A stretch of DNA of 64,000 nucleotides from 20CM-2-55-15 sp964633285 (lineage in GTDB: Bacteria; Acidobacteriota; Terriglobia; 20CM-2-55-15). The stretch lies in contig CAZWGA010000012.1 in NCBI GenBank assembly GCA_964633285.1, positions 1 to 64,000 of the forward strand. Direction: 5' to 3'. The notes below the pieces were generated by a model. That model did not search any database and was not told the DNA's origin. It was given only the letters and a program-made list of their open reading frames with translations. Both the position numbers and the translations under genes were made by a program. Shown one piece after another: positions 27,019 to 35,363 of the stretch; positions within the stretch are counted from its first letter, which is position 1; each line of letters begins with the position of its first letter.

Positions 27019-27963
27019 TTACCTCAAAAAGAAAAACGAAATCACGGCCAGCAGGGCCAGCATGAACGAAGCGCTCAATAGCTCCGGCACGCGAAAGAGT
27101 CTCAGCTTTGCAACGGAAGTTTCCAATACCGCGATACTCGCAGCAAGTACGCCAAGCTTCACTGCCAGTGAAAACATCCCGACCGCCAGGGCCGCCGGTT
27201 GCAGCGTTGGCGCGATGCCCCACGGCACAAAAATGTTCGCGAGGAGCGTCAGGAACAGAAACAGTTTTATGGCCGAAGCCCACTCGATGAGGGCGAGGTA
27301 CCTTCCGGAGTATTCGAGAATCATGGCTTCGTGGATCATCGTGAGTTCGAGGTGTGTCGAGGGATTGTCTACCGGCAGTCGTCCCGTTTCGGCCACCGCC
27401 ACAATAAAGAAAGAGAAGAACGCAAGAAGGTGTCCCGGGTTGAGCAAGAGCAGGGAATCGGCAGATGAACGCCGGATCATCTCATTCAAGCCGGTTGTGC
27501 CCGCGCGTAGAGCGATGGCGAAGATGGCAATCATCACTGTCGGCTCCGCCAGCGCGGCCACGGCCATCTCCCGGCTCGATCCCATTCCCCCGAACGAACT
27601 GCCGGCATCGAGGCCTGCGAGTGCGAAAAAGAATGTCGAGAGAAGGAACAGATACATCAGGAGGATGATGTTGCCGAACGATTGCGTTGCGCCGGCGACA
27701 GTGAAAACCGGAACGATCAACGCCGAAGTCATCATGGCTCCAATCACCACATACGGCGTAAAACGGAATATCCATGAAGTACTGGTCGAGATGACCGTTT
27801 CTTTGAGCAGCAGTTTCCGAATGTCCCGATACGGCTGCAGAATACCTGCGCCGCGCCGCCCCTGCATCCTCGCTTTTATCTTTCGTATCACGCCCACAAG
27901 CATTGGGGCGCCAAGCACAACGACCAGCCATTGAATCAACGTAAGGATGATTTGGCCGAGCAT
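27019..27963 (-). CDS. HyfC/NuoH-like membrane subunit
   Basis: The 314-residue protein has eight or so hydrophobic segments and belongs to the NuoH/HycD family. It carries RMQGRRGAGILQPYRDIRKLLLKE at the N-terminus (quinone-chamber helix) and AETGRLPVDNPSTHLELTMIHEAM in the middle, with the acidic residues of the E-channel. It anchors the peripheral arm to the membrane. Its ATG directly abuts the TAG of the upstream gene (27964-27966). Confidence 0.9.
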   Translation of the reverse strand: MLGQIILTLIQWLVVVLGAPMLVGVIRKIKARMQGRRGAGILQPYRDIRKLLLKETVISTSTSWIFRFTPYVVIGAMMTSALIVPVFTVAGATQSFGNIILLMYLFLLSTFFFALAGLDAGSSFGGMGSSREMAVAALAEPTVMIAIFAIALRAGTTGLNEMIRRSSADSLLLLNPGHLLAFFSFFIVAVAETGRLPVDNPSTHLELTMIHEAMILEYSGRYLALIEWASAIKLFLFLTLLANIFVPWGIAPTLQPAALAVGMFSLAVKLGVLAASIAVLETSVAKLRLFRVPELLSASFMLALLAVISFFFLR

Positions 27964-29892
27964 CTACTTTGCCACCAGCAACACCACAATGAGTGCGAGC
28001 AACATATAGAGAAGGTAGCTATGAACGTTTCCGGATTGAATGCTGCGCGCTCTCGCGGAGATTCGCCGTACTGTGGCGCCCAAAGGCGCGTAAATGGAAT
28101 CCTCGATGATCGAGCGCGACTCCTGGCGGTATGTGATCGTCTTTACGAAGAAGCGCGATTCGGTGTGCGACTGGACTTCCGTCTGTGCCACCGGCTTATA
28201 GAATGATGCGAATACGCGCTTGAATGGATTGGCAAACGCCAGGGCCGTATATTCGAACCGGGCCGTCTGTACCGCCCTGCCGCATCCCCACGTCTCGTAG
28301 TAACGCCTGCGAAAATTCGCGCCGCCGATCCGCAAGCCAACCCACATCGAGAGCATCAAAGCGCCTAGCAGCACGGCCAGCGGCCCGGGCGCGATCGCGG
28401 AAAAAACGCCGGCAGCGGAAATATTCTTGAAGGAAAACGTCAAATCCGCGGGTTGGCCGATGAACTCACCCGTGACTGCGGCCAACGGCCGCAATGCGAG
28501 CGAAGGCCCGATACCGAGAACGAAAACCGCCGCTGCAAGGAGCGCCATCGAGATGCGCATTGTCCAGTGCGCTTCATGAGCATGGTCGACACGCGGGCTG
28601 CGCGGCAGCGCAAGAAACGTAATGCCGAATGCGCGGACAAAACAGGCGGCTGCCAATCCGGCAGTCAAAGCGAGCGCGGCAATGGACAGCGCAAAGACCA
28701 GGTTGAACAGGCGCTCGGGAATTTGAAAACTCAGCAAGAGTGACTGGAACGTGAGCCACTCGCTGACGAAGCCATTGAATGGCGGCATGGCGGAGATCGC
28801 CAGGGATCCTACGAGAAAAAGCGCGCCGGTCTGCGGCATGCGCCGGAGCAGTCCGCCCATCTCCTCCATGTTTCCTGTTCCTGTTGCGTGAACCACGGCA
28901 CCGGCTCCAAGAAACAGCAGGCTTTTGAAGATCGCATGATTCAAACAGTGCAGCAAAGCACCTGTCAGGGCCAGCGCCGCGAGCGGTTGGAGATTGTAGT
29001 TGCGAAACAATAATCCGGCGCCGGCGCCGAGCAGAATCACGCCAATGTTTTCGACGCTCGAATAGGCGAGAACACGTTTCAAGTCGGATTCAATGATGGC
29101 ATCCAACACTCCAAGAAGCGCGGAAATGCCGCCGAGAATCAGGATGAGAACTCCCCACCAGGCGGGACCGGCGCCCAGCCAATCGAATCCGATCCGGATC
29201 AGGCCGTAGACTCCCAGCTTGATCATGACGCCCGACATCAGCGCCGAAACATGACTCGGGGCAGCCGGATGCGCCCTTGGAAGCCAGATGTGAAACGGTA
29301 CCGCTCCCGCTTTCGACAGGAACCCGACCGCGAGAATTACAAAGACCGCGCTGCGCGCGCTTGCCGGCAAAGCCGTTGCCGCGCGGCTCCAGTCCGCCAT
29401 GACGAGAGTTCCCGTGTACTGCGACATTGCAAGGAAGCCGATTAGCAGGCAAGCCAGTCCGGCATGTGTCATGACCGCGTAAAGCCACCCGGCGGCGTAC
29501 GTGTCTTCGCGATCGCCGTCGGTCATTACCAGAAAGTACGAGGCGAGGGACATGACTTCCCAAAAAAAAAGAAACGTCAAAACATTACGCGCCAGAACCA
29601 CCACAGCCATCGATACGATGAAGATATTGAAAGCCAGTCCAAGGGAGAGGTCCCGGCCGGTGTACTGTTTCGTGTATCCGATCGCGTAAAAGGCGGCAGG
29701 GATGGCGCTCGTGGCGATGATCAACAGAAAGAATGATGATAAGAGATCGAGTCCAAGTGCAAAGCCGCCGCCGAAGGGCAGAAGATCGGGCAAAACCAAA
29801 TTAAACGTGTGACGCGTGAGGCCGGCAATTGCGATAAAAAGAATCAGTAGAGAAACAAAAAGGGCAAACGTGTGTACGGCGATTCGTCTCAT
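27964..29892 (-). CDS. HyfB-like antiporter-type subunit (NuoL family)
   Basis: The 642-residue integral membrane protein has about 15 hydrophobic segments and a C-terminal extension (after about residue 500) with a final membrane helix. The core has FFWEVMSLASYF with the conserved helix-5 glutamate, LSKAGAVPFHIWLPRAHPAAPSHVSALMSG and HCLNHAIFKSLLFLGAG. It corresponds to HyfB/HycC. ATG 29892 overlaps the stop of the NuoB-like gene by ATGA, which fixes the start. It is the first membrane gene of the cluster. Confidence 0.9.
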   Translation of the reverse strand: MRRIAVHTFALFVSLLILFIAIAGLTRHTFNLVLPDLLPFGGGFALGLDLLSSFFLLIIATSAIPAAFYAIGYTKQYTGRDLSLGLAFNIFIVSMAVVVLARNVLTFLFFWEVMSLASYFLVMTDGDREDTYAAGWLYAVMTHAGLACLLIGFLAMSQYTGTLVMADWSRAATALPASARSAVFVILAVGFLSKAGAVPFHIWLPRAHPAAPSHVSALMSGVMIKLGVYGLIRIGFDWLGAGPAWWGVLILILGGISALLGVLDAIIESDLKRVLAYSSVENIGVILLGAGAGLLFRNYNLQPLAALALTGALLHCLNHAIFKSLLFLGAGAVVHATGTGNMEEMGGLLRRMPQTGALFLVGSLAISAMPPFNGFVSEWLTFQSLLLSFQIPERLFNLVFALSIAALALTAGLAAACFVRAFGITFLALPRSPRVDHAHEAHWTMRISMALLAAAVFVLGIGPSLALRPLAAVTGEFIGQPADLTFSFKNISAAGVFSAIAPGPLAVLLGALMLSMWVGLRIGGANFRRRYYETWGCGRAVQTARFEYTALAFANPFKRVFASFYKPVAQTEVQSHTESRFFVKTITYRQESRSIIEDSIYAPLGATVRRISARARSIQSGNVHSYLLYMLLALIVVLLVAK

Positions 29893-30398
29893 CGGGATTC
29901 CAGAGCTTTCAAGATTCCGGCAAGGATCGCGCGCGGCGACGGAGGACAGCCAGGAATGACGACATCGACCGGAACGACCGATGAAACCGGTCCATATACT
30001 CCGTAGGCCCCTGCGAAAATTCCGCAGTCCTTCGAACAATCGCCAACAGCGATAACAAACTTCGGATCCGGCGTTGCATCGAAGGTGCGCTTCAGCGGGT
30101 CCGCCATATTAAGAGTGACGGGTCCGGTAACGAGCAGGCAATCCGCGTGGCGGGGAGAAGCGACAAAATGAAGACCGAATCGTTCGAGGTCGTAGTAAGG
30201 GCTGTTTAAGCCGGAGATTTCGATTTCACATCCGTTGCACGAACCGGGGTCGACTTCGCGAATATGCAGCGAACGGCCGTACAACCGCCTGACTTCGCCG
30301 CTCAATGCGCTGCCGAGAATCTCAATATCCGGTTCCGGCATCGTTCCGTCTTCGGTAACCACGGCAGTTTGCAGAATCTTTCGAACAAGCCGCTTCAT
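29889..30398 (-). CDS. HyfI/HycG-like small subunit (NuoB family) with 4Fe-4S site
   Basis: The 169-residue protein keeps the proximal 4Fe-4S cluster ligands of the NuoB family: CNGC (Cys54, Cys57), Cys121 in VGDC and Cys151 in PGCPPSP. ASPRHADCLLVTGPVTLNM is also diagnostic. It therefore can carry an electron, although the partner large subunit has no NiFe ligands. No ferredoxin-type HyfA/HyfH subunit gene is next to it. The ATG overlaps the TAA of the ArsR gene by one base (TAATG), so the regulator and the complex are one operon. Confidence 0.9.
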   Translation of the reverse strand: MKRLVRKILQTAVVTEDGTMPEPDIEILGSALSGEVRRLYGRSLHIREVDPGSCNGCEIEISGLNSPYYDLERFGLHFVASPRHADCLLVTGPVTLNMADPLKRTFDATPDPKFVIAVGDCSKDCGIFAGAYGVYGPVSSVVPVDVVIPGCPPSPRAILAGILKALESR

Positions 30399-30742
30399 TA
30401 CCGGTGACGCCGTCCTTCCGCGCGAATTTCCTGGAGCATCGAACGCAGGCCTATGAGGTGATTGTTGAAGATGTCGCGCGCAGTATCCAGGAGCTTGAAG
30501 ATGGCCGGATCGCTGATGGAATAGTAAACATTGGCGCCGGATTTTCGAGCCACGATGATGTTCTTGTTCCGCAGCACGGCAAGCTGCTGCGACGCATTGG
30601 CTTGTTCGACGTGAAACTCGGCGCTGATTTCCGCCACGGTCTTTTCACCCTGGCGAAGACTGTCGAGGATCGAAATCCGAAGAGGGTGGGCGAGAGCCTT
30701 GAAGAACTCCGCCTTGAACTGCCGTAACTGTGATATCGGCAT
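30398..30742 (-). CDS. ArsR-family transcriptional regulator heading the complex operon
   Basis: The 114-residue winged-helix protein starts MPISQLRQFKAEFFKALAHPLRISILDSL; the DNA-binding helices follow as TVAEISAEFHVEQANASQQLAVLRNKNIIVARKSG with the wing YYSISDPAIFKLL. Only one cysteine option exists upstream if the longer frame from ATG 30766 is used, so a classical metal-binding CVC motif is absent and the signal is unclear. ATG 30742 is preferred: the longer start would run through the operator and a possible promoter. The gene is coupled to the hydrogenase-like cluster, which it probably controls and autoregulates. Confidence 0.85.
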   Translation of the reverse strand: MPISQLRQFKAEFFKALAHPLRISILDSLRQGEKTVAEISAEFHVEQANASQQLAVLRNKNIIVARKSGANVYYSISDPAIFKLLDTARDIFNNHLIGLRSMLQEIRAEGRRHR

Positions 30743-30760
30743 ATGCAAATACTTGCATAT
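30741..30760. promoter_or_regulatory. ArsR operator candidate with overlapping promoter
   Basis: ATATGCAA and TTGCATAT (30741-30748 and 30753-30760) are perfect 8-bp inverted arms with a 4-nt spacer, typical of ArsR/SmtB sites. On the minus strand TTGACA (30772-30777) lies upstream at a distance that would put a -10 box inside the palindrome, so bound regulator would block polymerase. Transcription may then begin very near ATG 30742, giving a short or leaderless 5' end. Read from sequence by eye. Confidence 0.55.
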
Positions 30761-30812
30761 AAGCATGCATATGTCAATCCGGGGGTGTGGGAGCGGGCGG
30801 GATTAACGCCCG

Positions 30813-31652
30813 CTAAGCCTTTGTGCCGCTCACAATCAAAACTTCGGCGGGAATCGATATTCCCTGCGCCGTTGAATAGGACCGCAGGTCTTCCATGACT
30901 TCGTGCCGAACGGCGGCGAATTGATCTTCCGTAAATGCTGCGAGCTTTGCGCGGAGTTTATCGGACATTTGACATCGCAGCGTCCAGAACTCATCCGCGC
31001 GAAGCGGCGCTTCGATTCTGAACTGCAGAAGCCGCTCGGACGGCGCGTTTGCTCCAGCGTCATTCAGAATGTTCAGAAGCTTGCCCGAAGCGGCGTAGCG
31101 AAAAGCATCCGGCGCGTCCGGCGGCAGGGGTTCCGCGGGTGCGTATGGTTCAACAGCTTTCGCGAACATGGAATGGAACGGGTTTCTTTCCGCAAAATGC
31201 CAGACCGCGAAAGCGATCTTGCGTCCCGGCTTCGACACGCGCAGCATTTCCCGAACGCCGTTAACAGGAGAAGGAAAAAACATCACACCGAACCGGCAGA
31301 CTGCGGCGTCAAAGTGATTTTCAGGAAAAGGCTGTGCTTCAGCATGGGCAATTTCAAAACGAACATTCGTTAAATGACAGCGCTGTGCTTCGCGGTTGGC
31401 GGCCGCGATCATTTCCGGAACGGGATCGGTGCCGGCAACGCTGCCGCGTGGTCCTGTGATTTCAGCGATGCTTAATGCCGGCTCGCCGGGGCCCGTGGCC
31501 ACGTCGAGAACGGAATATCCGGCGTCGATCCGGGTATCTTCGATGAGCGCCTGAGTGATGGGAGCAAACATCCCCCTGATGGTGTCGCGGTGTTTCTCCC
31601 AATACGGCGCCGCCCGGCTCCAGAGGCGAAGCGTTTCATTGCTCTTGGGCAT
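30813..31652 (-). CDS. Class I SAM-dependent methyltransferase (UbiE-like)
   Basis: The 279-residue protein has the SAM-binding motif VLDVATGPGEPAL (motif I), an acidic residue after it in GTDPVPEM, and motif post-I/II features AHAEAQPFPENHFDAAVCRFGVMFF. MLRVSKPGRKIAFAVWHF is the usual motif III region. Substrate unknown; ubiquinone/menaquinone-type, arsenite-type and small-molecule methyltransferases share this pattern. ATG 31652 is preferred over upstream alternatives because the family starts with such a SRAAPYWEKHRD helix. It is divergent from the ECF sigma gene, 36 bp apart. Confidence 0.85.
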   Translation of the reverse strand: MPKSNETLRLWSRAAPYWEKHRDTIRGMFAPITQALIEDTRIDAGYSVLDVATGPGEPALSIAEITGPRGSVAGTDPVPEMIAAANREAQRCHLTNVRFEIAHAEAQPFPENHFDAAVCRFGVMFFPSPVNGVREMLRVSKPGRKIAFAVWHFAERNPFHSMFAKAVEPYAPAEPLPPDAPDAFRYAASGKLLNILNDAGANAPSERLLQFRIEAPLRADEFWTLRCQMSDKLRAKLAAFTEDQFAAVRHEVMEDLRSYSTAQGISIPAEVLIVSGTKA

Positions 31653-31688
31653 ATCCGGCAGTATACCCGGGATACGCAGTCTGAAAAA

Positions 31689-32282
31689 ATGAGCACGAAC
31701 TGTCACAAAACGGGTTTGACCGGTGTTGTTATGAATGTGGATGCGGCAGGTGAGGCTATCGTTGGAGTGAATGCCGGCGAGAGCAGCGACGATTTGGAAA
31801 CCATCTTCAGGGCCCAATATGCGCGCATTGCTCGTGTGATTGCCTGCATTATCAGGGACCGCGCGCGCGCCGAGGAACTTGCAGTCGATGTGTTTCTCAA
31901 ATGGTCACATCATTCCAGTGTTCACGGAGACAAGGCGAACGGCTGGTTGTATAGGACGGCCGTGCGAACCGGCTTGAATGAATTGCGGCGCGACTTGCGC
32001 CGAAGCCGCTATGAAACCCTCTTCGGATTCTTCAGTGGCAAACGCAGGCCGCCCACGCCCGAAGATGTTCGAGCCGCCGGGGAAGAAACACAGAAAGTAC
32101 GGTTGATTCTGAAACGGATTCAACCGCGGCAGGCCGAGTTGTTGGTGCTGCGAAACAATGGGCTCAGTTATGAGGAACTGGCTATCGCGCTCGGATTGAA
32201 TTCTGCATCGGTCGGTACGCTTCTGTCGCGGGCGGAGGAAGCGTTCCGAAGGGAATACATCAAACGTTATGGACAACAGTAA
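31689..32282 (+). CDS. ECF-type RNA polymerase sigma factor
   Basis: The 197-residue protein (or 183 from ATG 31731) has a region 2 helix (LETIFRAQYARIARVIACI, with ARAEELAVDVFLKW) and a region 4 helix-turn-helix (LSYEELAIALGLNSASVGTLLSRAEEAF). Neither start codon has a clear ribosome-binding site. Its end overlaps the start of a membrane thioredoxin gene by 14 bp, the usual position of an anti-sigma factor. The regulon is unknown. Confidence 0.85.
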   Translation: MSTNCHKTGLTGVVMNVDAAGEAIVGVNAGESSDDLETIFRAQYARIARVIACIIRDRARAEELAVDVFLKWSHHSSVHGDKANGWLYRTAVRTGLNELRRDLRRSRYETLFGFFSGKRRPPTPEDVRAAGEETQKVRLILKRIQPRQAELLVLRNNGLSYEELAIALGLNSASVGTLLSRAEEAFRREYIKRYGQQ

Positions 32283-32934
32283 CGACATCAAAGCGGAACA
32301 ATGGACGACTCAGCGTTTGGCCGTGCTGCTTCCACTCAGGGACTGGCAGCCTGACACGACGCGTGGTCTTCAACTGTTTCGCGACAGGCGCGAACGAAGG
32401 CGAATGCATGGGACGCGGCTGGTTTGGGCAACCATTTGTGGAGTAATAGCGGCCATCGCCGTTATGACTTTTCCGGCGACCCGCATTCTGGCCGCCCACT
32501 ATGCAACAGCCTGTATGAGTCTGCTCGGGCGCATCTCAGGAGAAGCGCCGGGTCTGAATTACACCGAAGTGAACCAACGCAAGGCGGCTCCGGAACTGGC
32601 AGTCCGGATCGGCGCCGGCCCAGCCGCCAAGCTGTCCGATTTTCGCGGCAAAGTCGTGCTTCTGACTTTCTGGAAACCGGGCTGTACCGCGTGCGATACG
32701 GAAAACGCCTGGTTCAGAGAATTTCAACAAACCTGGCGCGAAGGTACCTTCGTTTTTCTGAATCATCGCCTCGCTGCAGATGACGACGATGTCCTCGGGC
32801 TTTTCAGCGATCGTCAAACGATACCGGCCACTCTGCTGATCGACAAGTCCGGAAGGATCGCTGCAACGCACGCTGGTCTTTGCACCAAACGCGAATATCA
32901 GACGGCAATCGAATCGCTGCTCAACGAACCCTGA
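32269..32934 (+). CDS. Membrane-anchored TlpA-like thioredoxin, possible redox anti-sigma partner
   Basis: The 221-residue protein has a cytoplasmic N-terminal segment (about 1-48), one membrane helix (about 51-73) and an extracytoplasmic thioredoxin-like domain (about 105-215) with CTAC (Cys139/Cys142) in FWKPGCTACDTENAWF, and IPATLLIDKSGRIAA. The N-terminal helix-rich tail could contact the sigma factor encoded just upstream, whose stop overlaps this start. A thiol-state sensing role is an inference from position and topology; a plain TlpA/ResA-type reductase is the simpler alternative. Confidence 0.75.
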   Translation: MDNSNDIKAEQWTTQRLAVLLPLRDWQPDTTRGLQLFRDRRERRRMHGTRLVWATICGVIAAIAVMTFPATRILAAHYATACMSLLGRISGEAPGLNYTEVNQRKAAPELAVRIGAGPAAKLSDFRGKVVLLTFWKPGCTACDTENAWFREFQQTWREGTFVFLNHRLAADDDDVLGLFSDRQTIPATLLIDKSGRIAATHAGLCTKREYQTAIESLLNEP

Positions 32935-32958
32935 AATCCAAAATAAGGAGTGAATCCC

Positions 32959-33384
32959 ATGAACATCAATATCCGAAGTGTCTATATCCTGTGTGCCCTC
33001 GCAACAATGTTGATCACTTTCTCCATGACCGGCCTCGGCGATGACAATCATCTTCCAGGCTTCACTGCACGCATCGCGTTCCCCAATGGCGCTATCAGAA
33101 CCGCTGAAATCCAGGGCGTTGGCTGCTCGGCCACGATTTGTTCTCGAGTCTTTATCAACGCAAAGGAGAGCAGTCCGCTACCTGTCAAAATCTGGCTGGA
33201 CAGCATCGCGGCCATTAAAGATGTTCGCGAGGACGCCGCGCTATTTGTGATGAAAGACGGAACCGAGCGGCGCGTGACCCTCATTCCGGATTTTCGGGTT
33301 CTTTATATCGAAAGGCCGGGGCACCCTGCGGAGAAACTGGATCTGGGGAGAATCCGGTCGCTCGAGATTGTTTCTAAAAAATGA
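32959..33384 (+). CDS. Secreted hypothetical protein downstream of the sigma/thioredoxin pair
   Basis: The 141-residue protein has an N-terminal hydrophobic signal (about 7-27) and a small beta-rich remainder with two nearby cysteines (GVGCSATICSRVF, possibly a disulfide). AAGGAG lies 8 bp before ATG 32959, which is preferred over GTG 32950. I do not recognise the family. It is 24 bp after the membrane thioredoxin, whose disulfide chemistry might act on the two cysteines; this is speculative. Confidence 0.7.
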   Translation: MNINIRSVYILCALATMLITFSMTGLGDDNHLPGFTARIAFPNGAIRTAEIQGVGCSATICSRVFINAKESSPLPVKIWLDSIAAIKDVREDAALFVMKDGTERRVTLIPDFRVLYIERPGHPAEKLDLGRIRSLEIVSKK

Positions 33385-33399
33385 ACGAATGCGGATTCT

Positions 33400-34431
33400 T
33401 CAGCTCGCGGCCAGGATCATTTTTTGATCTCGTACCGGGACGCCCAACCGATGAATGGTAATGGGCGCAGTAAAGCCGCGGATCTGGACGGATTGCTCGT
33501 GCGACATTGTCAATCGAGGATCCAGGGAGATTCTTTTCCGTACCGCGTCTGAGATGATGATGACGCCTGGTTGCGCGTAGCCGCAGAGACGCGCAGCCAG
33601 GTTTACCGACGCGCCGATCACGGAATAGTCCAGATGTGAGGGCGAACCAATATTGCCGAGGATCGCTGTGCCGGTATGTATTCCCATACCTACGGGGATT
33701 GGATCATTTGTTTCGTTGCCGCTGCGGATCATTTCCAGCGCGCACAGGCAACACTGTGCGGCCATATCCTCACCATCGAAGACCGCCATCAAACCATCGC
33801 CGGCGAATTTGTCGACATATCCGCCATACTGGTACACCAGCTCAATCTGATTTTTGAGATGCGTACTGACCAATTCGAACAGCCTTGCGGGTTCCATCGT
33901 TTCGGACAAAGCGGTAAACCCCCGGATGTCCGTGAAGCATACGGTGACTTCCCGTTCCCGGGGCCCCGGAACGACGCCGCTCTCCGAATACTCCTTCGCA
34001 ATTGCCGCGATGTGGGGCGAGAGATATCGCTTGAGCATCTGGTGCGCGCGTTCCAGCTTGATGAAGTAATCGACCTTTAGAATATGCGCCTGCAGCCGCG
34101 ACTTCACCGATGCAATGGCCAGTGGTTTTTCCAGGAAATCATCTGCGCCCGCCGCAAACGCCCCGGCGATCAGAGCGGGATCCCGGTTTCCCGTCATGAT
34201 CAGGATCGGAGTGTACCGGTGATGATCGATCGCCCGGATCTGCCGGCACAGATCGATGCCGTTTTCTTTTCCAATCTCGATATCGATGAGGAAGGCTTCG
34301 AAGCGATCCTTCTGCGCCAACTCGAGCATGGAGGCGGCGGTCGAACTCTCCAGGACCTCATAGCCATTCGCCTCGAGATATTTCACGAGGAGCAGGCGTA
34401 CGGCGTTGTCGTCGTCAACAACTCCGATCAT
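33400..34431 (-). CDS. Response regulator with class III adenylate/guanylate cyclase domain
   Basis: The 343-residue protein has a receiver domain (about 1-118; phospho-acceptor Asp50 in FLIDIEIG, acidic cluster VVDDD) and a cyclase homology domain (about 160-325). Metal-binding Asp168 (FTDIRGF) and Asp212 (AGDGLM), Lys208 and transition-state residues Asn277/Arg281 in SVIGASVNLAARL are visible. The usual Asp of GDxVN is Ala here, so substrate choice or activity may differ. It likely makes cAMP or cGMP when phosphorylated. It overlaps the upstream receiver gene by ATGA. Confidence 0.88.
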   Translation of the reverse strand: MIGVVDDDNAVRLLLVKYLEANGYEVLESSTAASMLELAQKDRFEAFLIDIEIGKENGIDLCRQIRAIDHHRYTPILIMTGNRDPALIAGAFAAGADDFLEKPLAIASVKSRLQAHILKVDYFIKLERAHQMLKRYLSPHIAAIAKEYSESGVVPGPREREVTVCFTDIRGFTALSETMEPARLFELVSTHLKNQIELVYQYGGYVDKFAGDGLMAVFDGEDMAAQCCLCALEMIRSGNETNDPIPVGMGIHTGTAILGNIGSPSHLDYSVIGASVNLAARLCGYAQPGVIIISDAVRKRISLDPRLTMSHEQSVQIRGFTAPITIHRLGVPVRDQKMILAAS

Positions 34432-34802
34432 GCCGCCGACTGCTTACCCGAACGGCGCTGATCATAGGCTTGATTGATGGCGGAGCGCAGACGCGCCAGT
34501 CCGGCAGGTTTGATCAAACGACTGTTCGCGCCGTTCCTGTATTGAATCCAAAGCGCTTCCCGTTGAGCCGCGATAAAAACAATCTCGATGGCGGCATTCT
34601 TCTCTTTGTCCAGCAGGATTGCAGCGGCTTCGTGCGGCATGCTGAGATCGAGGAGGCACACTTTCGGAGCAAAGGACCTGAACACGTCCACAGCTTTCTT
34701 CGCGTCCGAGGAAATGTAGGTCTCGAAGCCGGCGGCTTTCAAAAACTTCGCAACGACTACAAGACTTTTCGGCTCATCGTCAACAACCAGGATTTTTGGC
34801 AT
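34428..34802 (-). CDS. Stand-alone receiver-domain response regulator
   Basis: The 124-residue protein is a single CheY-like receiver with acidic residues Asp8/Asp9 (VVDDE), phospho-acceptor Asp52 (CLLDLSMPHE) and the switch-region KPAG lysine. It has no output domain. Its end overlaps the cyclase regulator by 4 bp, so they are one operon and may share a phosphorelay or a stoichiometric sink. No histidine kinase is nearby. The sequence between this gene and the next on the same strand (34803-34886) holds nothing I can name. Confidence 0.87.
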   Translation of the reverse strand: MPKILVVDDEPKSLVVVAKFLKAAGFETYISSDAKKAVDVFRSFAPKVCLLDLSMPHEAAAILLDKEKNAAIEIVFIAAQREALWIQYRNGANSRLIKPAGLARLRSAINQAYDQRRSGKQSAA

Positions 34803-34886
34803 ACGGATATACGAATTCCTACTGACTTATCGGCCGGGATGGCTGCTGGCATTAATACAATTGATGAAAAAAGTGATGAACGGATG

Positions 34887-35252
34887 TCAATGTCCAGCGG
34901 CCTTCGCTTCGTTCATCTTCATTCGAGCTTTGATGAGTTTCCGGATGAGCAGGGCGGGGAGTTTCTTGTCCAGAGCCAGGTGAACCGTTGCCTTGGATAC
35001 CGCCAGGGCTCCGAGTTCCTTACGATGCAGCTCGATCACCGGCGTTGGAAGATAGAGGCCAATGTGAGCTTTCGCCAACTGAAAATATGCGAGGCGCCCG
35101 CGATAGTGGTAATACGGCATGCCGTAACTGATGCGTTCGTCGGCTTTGGGCGCGGCAATCCGGATAATCCGGCGGAGCTCTGCCAGTTTCGGCCGCACTT
35201 CCCTGGGAGCCGAGGCGATGTAAGCGTCCACGTCGTTCGGTTTTTTCATCAT
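34887..35252 (-). CDS. DUF1801-family protein (YdhG-like)
   Basis: The 121-residue protein matches the DUF1801/YdhG pattern: DVDAYIASAPREVRPKLAELRRIIRIAAPKADERISYGMPYYHYRG, followed by IGLYLPTP and a lysine-rich C-terminus. Members have been linked to iron chaperoning or are unknown; no catalytic site is evident. AAGGAA precedes ATG 35252/35249, so either Met may be used. A promoter-size gap of 111 bp separates it from the divergent secretin-N protein. Confidence 0.8.
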   Translation of the reverse strand: MMKKPNDVDAYIASAPREVRPKLAELRRIIRIAAPKADERISYGMPYYHYRGRLAYFQLAKAHIGLYLPTPVIELHRKELGALAVSKATVHLALDKKLPALLIRKLIKARMKMNEAKAAGH

Positions 35253-35363
35253 TTCCTTAAGGGCAGACCAGCATATTCGGTCCTTCGCTTTTTTTAAGAA
35301 ACTTTTTCTGAACTTCTGCGCGGCAGGATATGTCTTCTTGATAGTGTCAAAGGAGATCGAATC

